Shown here: in pieces, positions 20,136-30,072 of the stretch
Layout: each line of letters opens with the position of its first letter
How positions within the stretch are numbered: the first letter of the stretch is position 1
Assembly (NCBI GenBank): GCA_910574455.1
Contig: CAJSYZ010000009.1
Coordinates: 1,612,001-1,676,000, forward strand
Reading direction: 5' to 3'
DNA from: Trichaptum fuscoviolaceum
Lineage: Eukaryota > Basidiomycota > Agaricomycetes > Hymenochaetales > Trichaptaceae
DNA length: 64,000 bases
Notes under the pieces: model-generated
The model's input: only the letters and a program-made list of their open reading frames with translations
Database searches by the model: none
What the model was told of the DNA's origin: nothing
Made by a program: the position numbers and the translations under genes

Positions 20136-21744
20136 TTACAGACAAATTATACGACAATTCGGAAACTTGGAGGCTTTTTTGGTCCACTCCTCATTTAGGT
20201 TACCCAAGACACTGATCGACAGATCTTGGAGGCCTGCTAACGTTCCCTGTCTGCGCATTTGTTCCTGGACGTGGCTCACCCAATCCGTCCAACGGGTATC
20301 AATGCGCCCCTTCAAATGAAGAGAACGAAGGGGTGGGACAAAATCATAATAGAAATTTCCCGGACTCCAATCGCCAGATTCAAGAGTTAATGCGCGTAAG
20401 TTCGGGAATCGTTTAAAGGGGACTAGAAACTCGCGGGAGTCGTCGCAAGTATCGAACTTGAATGTGAATTCTTCTAGTGTCGGATATGTACTACTGCTCG
20501 AGAAGAAACTGCTTAACCACTCCGTTGGATCCGCTATTGGTTCCGGATCGAATTGCCCTTGAATGGAAAGATGTATACATCGAATCGCCGGAGTCGCGAG
20601 AGCTTTCGCAAAGAGAGAGACTTTCAATGGCGTCCAAAATGCAAATTGCACCCGAAATGTCTTCAAGTGATAGAGCACTACCGGTGAAAGGACTGACTCA
20701 TCATCGAGCCATTCTAGGAGTAGATTTAGGTCTTCTAGATAGGGAATAGATGCGAGGAAATCGAGCAGACGACGGAGACTATGCGACCTCGGGTTTGCAA
20801 TATACTCGCTCGGCGACTCAAGTTCAATTGAGATGGAGGTCAATGAGGGTGCGATGAAGGGTACTGGGACAAAGTTATCGGCTTGAATATGGCGAAGGTT
20901 CGGTAGCGTCCAGGTACGGTAGAAGTGAATGGCACTATCCAATCTATCAGGGATACCTTCGCCATGTGGAAAATCACAATTAAAGTCGATGGTAAGGGAC
21001 CGTAATCGTGGCGCATGGATACCCTTGGTTCTTTCATCAATTTCTATGATGAGTGGCCCTATTTCCTCCCATGAATCAATCTCGGAGCTCGACACATCTA
21101 AGTGTTCCCATCGATCGACGTGTGCAAGACATGCATCAACGACTTGCAGCGCATCAAGATGGTTGCCGAATGCCTTCCCGTTCAAATCCAGCTCGATGTT
21201 CAGACCATCAGCTTTGCTTTTCTTCAGGGACGCATGAAGGAAGCGCATGCTAAACATGCGAGTATTGATGGTACACCATAGTTGGGGTATGCCAGATGCG
21301 ACCTGACGAAACCGGCGGCAGACACCGGTTAACCTGTAACTTGACCCAACGTATACGAATATCATGGAAAGGACATCATCCGGAAGAGAATCTAATCCCT
21401 TTCCGCGTTGGAAAGGAAGAAGAGCTGTCGTTATTGCGGTGGCTGCAGCCTGGAGAGATTCGAGAAGATGCTCGAGAAGATGCTCGACACCTGCGAGGGA
21501 CCGAAGAGAATCCTGCGCTTTGGATATGAGAGGAAATCCCTTCGACCAGTGCTCAATATGATCTAGGCTGTGATGCGTCTTATGAGTACAATGGGTATTC
21601 CTGTGCACAAAAGTGCACATACCCACTAAGAATGCCCGGAGCCCATAACTCATTTGGATCGTAGCTCTTGTTCTGTGCCTTGAACCTGAGCAAAGAATCC
21701 ACGCAGACATCGATAGTGCTAGCGTCGAATACTATCTCTTTCAT
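20136..21744 (-). CDS. F-box-like protein with leucine-rich C-terminal region, copy B (intact)
   Basis: Predicted SCF ubiquitin-ligase adaptor of about 520 residues. Exon 1 runs from ATG 21744 to about 21617 and starts MKEIVFDASTIDVCVDSLL. A donor GTATGTGC and an acceptor near 21563 remove about 55 bases, and exon 2 opens LDHIEHWSKGFPLISKAQ. The F-box-like core is at residues about 95-140: GLDSLPDDVLSMIFVYVG, then LTGVCRRFRQVASGIPQLW. The remainder is an irregular leucine-rich solenoid with blocks such as HAPRLRSLTIDF, FYRTWTLPNLRHI and FPNLRALTLESGDW. It ends at 20136 with no frame break. The reading through the intron happens to be open, but the true start is supported by conservation with 30073 and the paralogues at 52596-60537. 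It is the only intact member among the three segment copies. Confidence 0.85.
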
Positions 21745-21794
21745 TATCCGAAGCAGAAAGAAAAAGGAGAGTAAACTGATGATTGCCGGCTCTC

Positions 21795-21832
21795 GGCTAC
21801 TACTAGTAGTAGTCCATACTACTACTAATAAC
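21795..21832. repeat. TAGTA/TACTA microsatellite upstream of F-box gene B
   Basis: An interrupted run of ACTACT/AGTAGT words about 50-90 bases upstream of the start codon at 21744. An equivalent but longer run precedes F-box copy C (29868-29995), with matching flanking words such as TGGTTTCTCACGG. Confidence 0.75.
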
Positions 21833-21963
21833 TTGAACCTGCACCGTGAGAAACCATTTTTGAACTTGTGTATGAGGCTGCCAGTGACATTACTGCTGTT
21901 CTGGTCCGTACTATTCCGAGTCTATCTCTTCAGCATGTACAATGAAGATTGAATCACTGACAG

Positions 21964-22043
21964 GTACATGGGTACATGGCGAAGACCGCACGGAAGTCAC
22001 CTTCGAGCGTGGCCTTCCGAAGAACACACCTCAGCTGAAAGAG
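21964..22043 (+). pseudogene. Epimerase exon fragment (copy B)
   Basis: After an intron-type acceptor CAG at 21961-21963 the + strand matches the first about 80 bases of the exon coding TWVHGEDRTEV in the two intact epimerase genes. It is already diverged (the ERSPPKN region is frame-shifted), and the rest of the gene is absent: the next sequence is the end of repeat R. It is the remnant of a third, inverted epimerase copy. Confidence 0.85.
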
Positions 22044-22061
22044 AATTCTATGACAGTACGG

Positions 22062-22400
22062 GCTGGACATGCATAATTAGATGTAATGAACCGTTCTCAA
22101 TTTGCGTGACCCTAATGGTGGTCAAATATTATATGTACGGAATGAATAACCATCATAAGATTCATAACGGTGACGGTGATGGGATGAAATAAAGTTAAAT
22201 CAAAGTTGGAGCGGAGTTCAGAGGCCTCGCGTCAAGGACCGCGTCGCGCACACCTCTCCCCCCCTTTTAACCTCATCCTTTCTGCGCAATCACACAATTT
22301 ACGAAAGGCATTATCTTGGGTCACTTGATCGTTGTTGTGTTCAAAGGCCAGTCGTGTACAAAGACGTTGAAGACCCGCATCTAGACGCAGCGAACGTGCC
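22062..22400 (-). repeat. Repeat R, inverted copy
   Basis: The reverse complement matches 27396-27722 with many shared words, e.g. GCCTTTGAAC, ACAACGATCA, TTAAAAGGGGGGAGAGG and GATGGTTAT, with substitutions and small gaps. In copy C it lies directly downstream of the epimerase gene; here it abuts the epimerase scrap in the same relative order. No transposase or terminal repeat is visible. Confidence 0.8.
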
Positions 22401-24011
22401 CCATCATCCATCACGACTCACAATAGGGATTACTTTACGAGTTAAGGCTAATCATGCGTACTCAGCATATACTTATCCAAGGTTTATCTATAATGCAGAA
22501 CAAGCTGTGCAGGCAGTGCGGAATATGCGAGTCTATGAGCGCTCAATAATGCCTGATGGCTACGGAAGTCCTCGTGTTGACTCACCAATTAAACACAATA
22601 CTAGGAAAGCTGCAGGACCGTCATTTACGCGGAATCCAGTGACTCCTTAGTTGTCTCCTCTACTCGTGCCCGGGCATTCTCTACGTTCATCTCCGACCTC
22701 CATTTCGTCGCCCTGCGAACCAGCGAAGTCGGACAACCCTGCTGATGTTGCCTGCTCTTTGCAGCGATCTCTGCTTAGAAACGACAACAACCGCCCGAAA
22801 GATCAATAGCGGACTGATCGGCGAAAAAAATGTTAGTACGGTGCAGTATAAGTGACCCCAATCTCTGTCGACGCGCGCACACGCCGTGCGGACGCGTGTC
22901 TGGTCTGTGTGTACGTCCTACTTAGCAAAACAAGACACAGCTAATTTGCAGGATCATATTATTCAAGAGGCGCCGCGTGCACGTTCATCGATACCACTGA
23001 CCGCAACAGCCTTGTGACCGAACACGACGAGTACGCATGTCCGACAGAGTCGAGGAGTCGAACGACTCATTGGAATCCGAATATGCACACGAAGTCATAC
23101 ACATATACAGATGACTGAGCCGATTGTCCATTTCGGTCGAACACGAGTCAGGTATACTGTCGAACTCAGGAGTGGCTCCACTAGCAGCCCTCAGTCACTG
23201 CGGCCTACCTTCAGATGCAGGTAGGATAGGGATGCGGTCGGATAGGATAGGAGGTGATGTAGGGGGCGATGAGGGGCGATGAAAAGACAACCGCAGCAAT
23301 ACACGCACACGCGTCCACGGTTCTATTGCTATATTCGTCGCACCTCTGGAATCTCTACGTCGACGAGGCCTTCAACTCGACGTATTGGGAAGACTCACCC
23401 GCAGCACCGAGGGAAGAGGGTGCTCGGTTTAGGTCGACTATACGTATGTGTTCTGGCGTCGACTGCCGATATTAATACGAAGAGCTGCTGTTGCTGAGCA
23501 GCTGATGTAATAATAAGAACCGATTCCGCTGCTTCAGAGATCCAGCTGACGTGTGATTAAGAGAGATTGAGGTCCTTCGGTATTATCGTTATCACGCTCT
23601 TCTTTGATAGTTCGGAATTCACGGATCTCACATCCGTTTGCAGCACACTCGAATAGAAAGCTAATCTTTTCAAATCTTTATGTCATTTATCCTTTCTTCT
23701 GTCAATGGAGATACAGGGTGGGGTGGTACACAAAGATATAAAAAATACACAGAGCAAGAACAAAGCAAGTCGACGAAGTTGAATGCAAGAAAAGAAAGAT
23801 TGCAAGTGATGACGAGAATAAAGTGTTCATGATGTCATGAGTAAGGATCAAAGGAGATATTGCGAAGGAATCATGGAAAACGTAAGAATGTTCGGCATGC
23901 AAACGGAAAACGATGATGTTGCTGTCGAAAGCCAGAAAGACGAAAAGAAAAGAAACCGAAATCACAGTTGTAAAATATATAGAGATGAGAAATCCCAAGA
24001 AATGTGACATT
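22401..24011. other. Intergenic, no supported gene
   Basis: About 1.6 kb. The part around 22650-23480 is richer in GC/CpG words. It contains small purine-rich repeats (GGATAGG-type words at 23221-23275). Frames of up to 98 codons (22354-22650) show no domain. The part from 23700 is AT-rich and probably the 3' flank of the IQ-motif gene. Confidence 0.4.
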
Positions 24012-25373
24012 CTATGCTTCATCGACTTCCGAAATGGAGCCGAGCGAGGGTCTCCTGGAGACCCGTGAACGGCGCGATGAAATCGAGGAGCTCGAGGATG
24101 AACTGGATGAGCTCAACTGCAGATTGAGCGATAGCGCGGAGGAGATCGAAGACATGGAGGAAACGGAGTTGGTACGCCTGTGTCCCAAACCGGCTTTCCT
24201 TGCCCGACGCTCAGTCGCGGCGGCGAAGATAGCCGCGAGCGCAGCGGCCTGTGTGCCCGTGACGGCGTCGTCGTCCTCATCGTCCTGCTCCCCCTCCGAG
24301 TCGCTCTCGCTCTCGCCAGAGACGTCCGAAGCCAGGCTCGGTACATCCTCCTCATCCGAGTCTATGTCCATATCCGCCTCCCCTTCCGAGTCGCTTTCCT
24401 CGATGGCCTCGAGCACGTCGACGCGGACGTCGTTCTGGTGCTCGCGCTGGTCCTTAACCCAGACATCGACCTTCGCGCGGTCGAGTCTCTCCATCTCGGC
24501 GCGGAGGTCGTCGGACAGGAGGCGCGTGGCGGTCAGGACGCGCGGGTGTTCGGCTGTCTTGGGTGACGCGGCCATGAGCGACTTGCCGAAAGACGCGAGT
24601 TCCAAGAGAATCAGATGCAGTGCGTCGGAATATTCGCGGACTGTGAGAGCGTTATCTAACTGCTTTGATCGCCATCGTGGCGAGGCCGATGGTGAAGACA
24701 AAGGCGACGCGAGGAAGGTGAGTTTCGGCGAGAAAGCTGAGCGCATTGACCGGAGATGCTGGTGAAGGTGTTCTAAATCTTCATAAGCCCAGCGGACTGC
24801 GAGGTGCGCGCGGTATGCACGCTGAATCTTGATCGCGGCGTTGACACGTTCAGCAGGGCGTGCACGCGGCGGAGGGAGGCGCTTCTAATGTGATCGAAAA
24901 ATGTCAGTCGATGCTCTCTTTGATGTGACAAAGAAGTTACTTACGATCGCGTATGCTGATGCAGCTGAGTCGTTGAGGCCTTTGAGGGCCAATCGACGCG
25001 CAAACTCCTGCCGACGAAGAAACTCAAGGCGCGCCTGGCGCTGGCGGACGGTTTCCTTGAAGTCAAGCTGGCGGCCGCGCTCGTCGTAGTGTGCGTCTGC
25101 GCTCCAGTCGATACCGGAGTATGCGGCGAGGTCGATCGGAGATGAATATGTTTCGCCCTTGGACGACGACGCGCCCGGGCTGCTCATCGCCAGGTTCTTG
25201 CGCTGGTTGTACGCTTCGTATAGTATCTCCTCGTGTTCCTGTTCCAATGCGCGAAGGTAAAGCTCGCGCGGTGAGTGCACTGTAGCGGAACCAGGAAAGG
25301 AGTAGATGGTGTTTGAGAAAGCCGGGTTGGCGTTGGGACAGGCTTGGGTACAGATCATGGTCTTACGAGCCAC
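24012..25373 (-). CDS. IQ-motif protein with acidic and Ser-rich tail
   Basis: Two exons: 24945-25373, and 24012-24884 after a 60-base intron with a GTAAGT donor and TAG acceptor; frame is kept (435 residues). Exon 1 includes SPRELYLRALEQEHEEIL and a long charged helix (DFKETVRQRQARLEFLRR). Exon 2 opens with a clear IQ calmodulin-binding motif, AAIKIQRAYRAHLAVRWAYE. A helical region follows (LHLILLELASFGKSLM, SDDLRAEMERLDRAK) that could be a degenerate BAG-like three-helix domain, as in fungal proteins that combine IQ and BAG domains. The C terminus is strongly acidic (DMDIDSDEEDVPSLASD), then Ser-rich with a run of 11 Ser. The calmodulin-binding role is inferred from the motif; the BAG assignment is tentative. 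Confidence 0.75.
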
Positions 25374-27395
25374 CGGTGGTACTGCGACTGTGGTTGGTGG
25401 TTTATATGAGGGACTCAGTTCAGCTCTTATCTCGATGGACAGGGGATGCTGGACAGGAGAGCGCTAGTAACAATAAGCTCTCGATGTAGGGCTGGGGGAC
25501 GGGTGTCTCAGAGTGCTACGTAGGGAACCTGAAAAGGCCGGGGCTAGTTATATAGTACGGAGCATGCGCCTTTGTGAGCACTGGCCGGAATCGTGTTAAG
25601 GGTCGAGTCATAATAGTAGTCATGGTTCGAGGCGCAGCAGAGTAAGCGTCGGACACGGACTTGCAAATGGGGCGATTCCAAGGATCTTACGAATGCGCAT
25701 GGCTGGCCGGTGGTTGCAACGAGTCAGGGAAACTACCAGTCCTATTTCCTTTGTAAGGTAACCGGCCCAATTCACTGAATCGCATCGAATCTCGCCTTCA
25801 TCGCATGCGTAGTCAGCACCCACGCCTGCATAAGGCTCGTATCTCCCCATTGATGCCAGCAGGGCCCAATGTCCGATGACAATGGACGATTTAGATGCCG
25901 GTCTAATCGTGTGTGCTGCAAACTGCTGCGAACTCTGCGCCGCCGAATGGAAACCAGACGTGGCTTCGTGGCTTCGAGGGCGAACAAATAGCGATTCCGA
26001 CGCTTCCTCCGAAGAATATTGCGGCTCTGTCATATTCCCCTGCGTGGTCAACAGAGACACCGTTCCGAGCCCGCCCCCTTTTCCGTGCCACGTCGCGGGA
26101 GCCAGTTGCTAGAAAAGGAGCGCTTGCATGCCATCGGATGCTTAGCAATGACTTTCTGTCAGCAGGTCCGGCTATCCAGCTACCTTGATCATCCCCGCCC
26201 CTCCCTGAAGAACCCGACAGGTCAAAGCAGACGAATAGACAACTTGATATCTTGAGCGGGACGAATCGGATATCCACACAACCAGAATTCCGTAGAATGT
26301 GGGGCAAGGGAATCGGAATGCAGAAAGGCCGATGTGCGATGTCTTCTGCCCTCGAGTCTGTACACGAGGAAAGCGATAAGTCAGAAAAACATAATCAAAG
26401 GCAAGGTGTTTACCAAGCGGTTGACAAAGGTGACTAGGGTGCAAATGCCTGTGGGGAATGCTGGTCGGTCGGCTGAGTCAGTGATCTGCATGGCTTGGGG
26501 CTGAGATGCCGACCTCCGAGATTGCGCGTCGAAAGACGTACGGGACCCGTAATCACCGTCGATCTCACGCATGACGCCATCAACGCGGCACCCTCCAGGG
26601 CAAAAACTGCGGTCCGACTCGTGCGTTGCCAGCTGCTGCTGCGTATCAACTCCGGGATGTTCGCGAGGCCTCGGCCACGAGCATCTCGGATGGGCTCGCA
26701 GCTCGCAGCAGGCGAGCGCATGATTATGAACGTGCACGGCAGATCCATGGCCTGTATGCGCACACACGGCGGCTTGCACGCAGTCGCTGGCGGCGAGTAT
26801 AGATTCATGGCGAGAAGCGCGGTGGATGTCGGCACGAGTTCCACTGCGTGTCTACCATCGTGTTCTCGCTAGTGTCGTATTTTTGTCAAAGGACACGCTC
26901 AGATAGGTATGATGTCGGTGTCGTGAAAGTGGACCGATTTCTGTGATAATTCCAGAAGTCAGAAAATTTGATTTGGGCTTTGAATGCATCGGGGAAGTTC
27001 GTTCATCGCCAATGCACCCGCTTTCAAAGTATGAAAGGACATCCGAGCGAGTACCTTCGATGGAACCAGCCTATATGCGTTGTATGAACCTGGCCCGAAC
27101 TAGACATTTGCTCCTTGTGTGTACACACTCTTCAAGCTCCCCACGGGCAGCCTTTCAATGCACCTTTGTTATTCCTGATAAGGATCTAGAACCTGTTCCT
27201 GCCCCGCATTTGATCAGTCTTTCGATGCTGTACGATAACACGCATATCATATCTCACCTCCCTGACGTGCAGCATGCCGAGCCGATGTTCTTTAAAGGCT
27301 CGCCTCACCTAGACCTGGCGTCCTTTGAGGTCAAAGGCGAAAGACGAGATAAGTAAATGCATGGCATGTGTGCCACCCGCTGTCTGGATGTATCT
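25374..27395. other. Intergenic, GC-richer, no supported gene
   Basis: About 2 kb between the IQ-motif gene and repeat R. Many overlapping frames of 90-157 codons occur on both strands, as expected from fewer stop codons in GC-rich DNA. None shows a domain, splice pattern or homologous copy within the window. The + frame 26943-27356 (137 codons) is the cleanest but unrecognised. Confidence 0.35.
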
Positions 27396-27722
27396 AGTCT
27401 TTGTGCACAACTAGCCTTTGAACGCAACAACGATCAGATGATCTAGAATTTTATGTTCATATGCCTTTCAATGAGTAACTATGATAAAAGATCCGACGTA
27501 AATGAAGTGCATGATTGTGGAGAAAGGATGATTGTTAAAAGGGGGGAGAGGCGTGCGCGACGCGTTCCTTGTCGCGAGGCCTTTCAACTCAGCTCCAACT
27601 CCGTTTTAACTTTATTTCTTCTTATCACCGTAATGATGGTTATGTATTCAGTGCACATAATATTTGTAAGTACCATTGGGATCATGCGAAAATATACAGT
27701 TCATTACATCAATATTTATTTC
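27396..27722 (+). repeat. Repeat R, copy next to epimerase C
   Basis: Matches 22062-22400 in inverted orientation. It starts near TAGTCTTTGTGCAC and ends near TTCATTACATC, about 100 bases before the epimerase stop codon. Copy A does not show a convincing equivalent. Confidence 0.8.
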
Positions 27723-27822
27723 AAGTTAGCAGTACTGACAAGAAAGTCTCTTTCTCGTTTCATGATTACAGCTTTGAAATCCTTTCTCACTAATCGCTAC
27801 AGCCTACCAAGTACAAAAGCTT

Positions 27823-29005
27823 TCATGCAGATGCCTTCCAAGCAGCATAGTACTGGCGTATACCATCCACCATACTCGGTTTATAAGACCGCCATCCAAC
27901 GAGGCTTCGCGCAAGACTCGGCCTGAGGAGTGTCGTGGTTGCAATAGCTTCTTCGAAAACTAGGAGCAGTGTCAGTCATCACCTACTCAAGAGTCTGATA
28001 TATACTGACGATTGGTCGGTTCGCGATACTTGTATCCCGAGGCACCGGACTCTCGGACGACGGCTTCAAGAACATCATCAACCGACTCCGACGCATCGTT
28101 CGCAATGTCAAAGACGAGGCTCTTGCAAATCGGTCCAGCCTCCGCGACCCTCAGAAACGCATCAGCAAGGTCGTCAACGTGGATCATCGCCCACCGCCCG
28201 CCCTTCCGGCCAGCCCACACAAGCTCCTGACCAGGCTGGGCAGAGCCGAAGAGCATGGCAGTGATGGATCCCGAGCGCCCGTAGACTAAAGCGGGACGAA
28301 GGACAATTCCGTCGACGTCTGTGCTGGTGAGTACCTTCTGCTCAAGCCGAGGACGCCAGGCGACGAGCTGCGTTGTGTTCTTGGGAGGGCTGCGCTCGGA
28401 GGTGACTTCCGTGCGGTCTTCGCCATGCACCCATGTACCTAACAATGTTTTAACTTCAAATTTGTGCATTTCGAAGTGAGAGAGAAGAAGCTACGAACCG
28501 GAACAATATATGTAGGTCAGCTTCGGCGCGAAAGAGCTTCGGGTCTTCTGCGCTCCTTGGCAGGTGGCATCGAATATTGTCTGTGAAAGTGCATATATAT
28601 CGGAGCCTCCGACGCAATCAATTACTATACAACCCGCAATTATATGAGATCAACTCAATGCCTGGACCTGCAGATACGAACCAACGTCGGACTTCTCTGC
28701 GACAGGAAGCCATTCATCAACCTTAGCAGGATCTGCAACAACGGGAATGACTTTCGAGATGGTTAATTAGCAAAGTGACTCTTTTGTTTCCGGCTCGTGT
28801 ACTAACTTTCATTCTCTTCTAGCAGTTTCACCTTTCCAGTGCTCCTCGTTTGACCGTAGACTGTGTAACCTTTCCTGACGAAAGCCTGACACGCGGGGAG
28901 ACTACGATGTAAAGTGTGCTCGAGTTAGCTATCGTTCGTCCTATGTATAGTGCCTGTACTTACTCACCCGATGAAGCCAGTGGCACCAAAGATAAACACC
29001 TTCAT
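27823..29005 (-). CDS. NAD(P)-binding epimerase/dehydratase-like protein, copy C
   Basis: Paralogue of the gene at 2696-3895 with the same exon plan and conserved splice sites. Exon 1 starts at ATG 29005-29003 (MKVFIFGATGFIG). Internal motifs match: TWVHGEDRTEV, LRPALVYGRSGS, WAMIHVDDLADAFLR and GASGYKYREPTN. The final exon, reached through a CCTAG acceptor, reads FEEAIATTTLLRPSLARSLV and ends GIRQYYAAWKASA with TGA at 27825-27823. No lesion is visible, so both this copy and copy A appear functional. Differences are scattered substitutions, for instance LRLAEAGP versus LRVAEAGP. A TATAAAG lies about 112-118 bases upstream, as in copy A. The Rossmann GATGFIG loop indicates dinucleotide binding; the reaction is unknown. 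Confidence 0.85.
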
Positions 29006-29116
29006 ATTGTATCAAACTCTTCTGACAAGTGGTCAAGGCAGAGATATCAGGATGTGAGTGCCCAATTGTGAGAGCTGAAGCTGTTGTATGGTTGATGAGG
29101 GACAAGGACCAGTAGC

Positions 29117-29123
29117 CTTTATA
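29117..29123 (-). promoter_or_regulatory. TATA-like element upstream of epimerase copy C
   Basis: TATAAAG on the reverse strand, at nearly the same distance from the ATG as in copy A. Confidence 0.5.
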
Positions 29124-30072
29124 CTCTGCCACAGGCCATCGGTTAGGACTATGCTATGATGAGGTCGCACAGATTGCCTGGTGGACGTATATGGTCTCAG
29201 AGTGTACTTCAACTTACACATGTACCGAGCATTTTTGAAAAATCCGGTGAGAACGGGAGGTTATCAAGGCATTTATATTCTCGTGGATTTCTCGTCTGAA
29301 TGATAGCTTCCCATCCCGATCATCCCGCTACGGGGATGCGTTTGCGAAAGTCAGCAAATCCAACTTTTGACTCATCTCATTCTGAATATCCGTGAGTTGT
29401 TCGGACGATACGACTGAGAACTGCGTCTTTTCCGTGGTGTCCGATACGGTGAATGTTAGAGTCCGAGAGTTTCAGTGTAGAATCGACCCGGAGACGGTAG
29501 TTATTTATCTGAAAGGGACGGCCATCATCGCTGTAAGCAATGATCGATGCGGAGTAAGAGGTAGCCCTCACTGAATGGTTTTGAATTAATCAGTCTCGGA
29601 CCGCGAATATCGAAAATTGGCGTAGGAACTGCTTACATTGCGAGATGGATATGAAAATATCTTCAAGCAGCTTTGCACCGAACCTTGCCACCGATGCCGG
29701 AAAAGCTCATTTTTGTTGAGGTAATGTAGTCTTGACAAAAACTAAGCAGATGCCAGTCCTGTTCGAAGGTGGAAAGTTAGTGAGTTGGAGGAAGATCATG
29801 TTGTTAGTGCTGTTAAGTTCAAGAATTTGTGTGTCGAAAGTGCTATAGCCTAAGTAGTTGTAATGGTAGTATGTCACAGAGAGACTAGTACCAGTACACT
29901 GGAGTAGTATGTAGTAGTATACTAGTTGTACAAATAAATGGTTTCTCACGGCATACTATGTACTAGTACTAGTATGTACTAGTAGTACTATTACTATCCG
30001 AGATCCGAGTCGGAGCCGACATTCACCAGAGTTTGCTTTTCCGTTGAACTTCTTCTTATACCTGACTTGAAA
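29124..30072. other. Spacer between epimerase C and F-box C
   Basis: About 950 bases. The half near the F-box gene carries a TAGTA-type microsatellite (29868-29995) and words shared with the upstream region of F-box B. No gene is supported. Confidence 0.45.
29868..29995. repeat. TAGTA/ACTAGT microsatellite upstream of F-box copy C
   Basis: Interrupted runs of AGTAGTATG, TACTAGTACTAGTATG and TAGTAGTACTATTACT, in the position equivalent to 21795-21832. Confidence 0.8.

Noticed and set aside
24180..24566. 128-codon + strand frame over the IQ-motif gene
   Set aside because: Antisense shadow of the acidic/Ser-rich exon 2; low-complexity coding DNA keeps several frames open.
25374..27395. Several 90-157 codon frames on both strands
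   Set aside because: They overlap one another, lack domains and splice links, and match GC-rich non-coding expectation.
22062..27722. Repeat R as a classic transposon
   Set aside because: No terminal repeats, target-site duplication or transposase visible; kept only as a repeat of unknown nature.
21795..29995. TAGTA runs as interstitial telomere repeats
   Set aside because: The unit is not TTAGGG and the runs are interrupted and palindromic.
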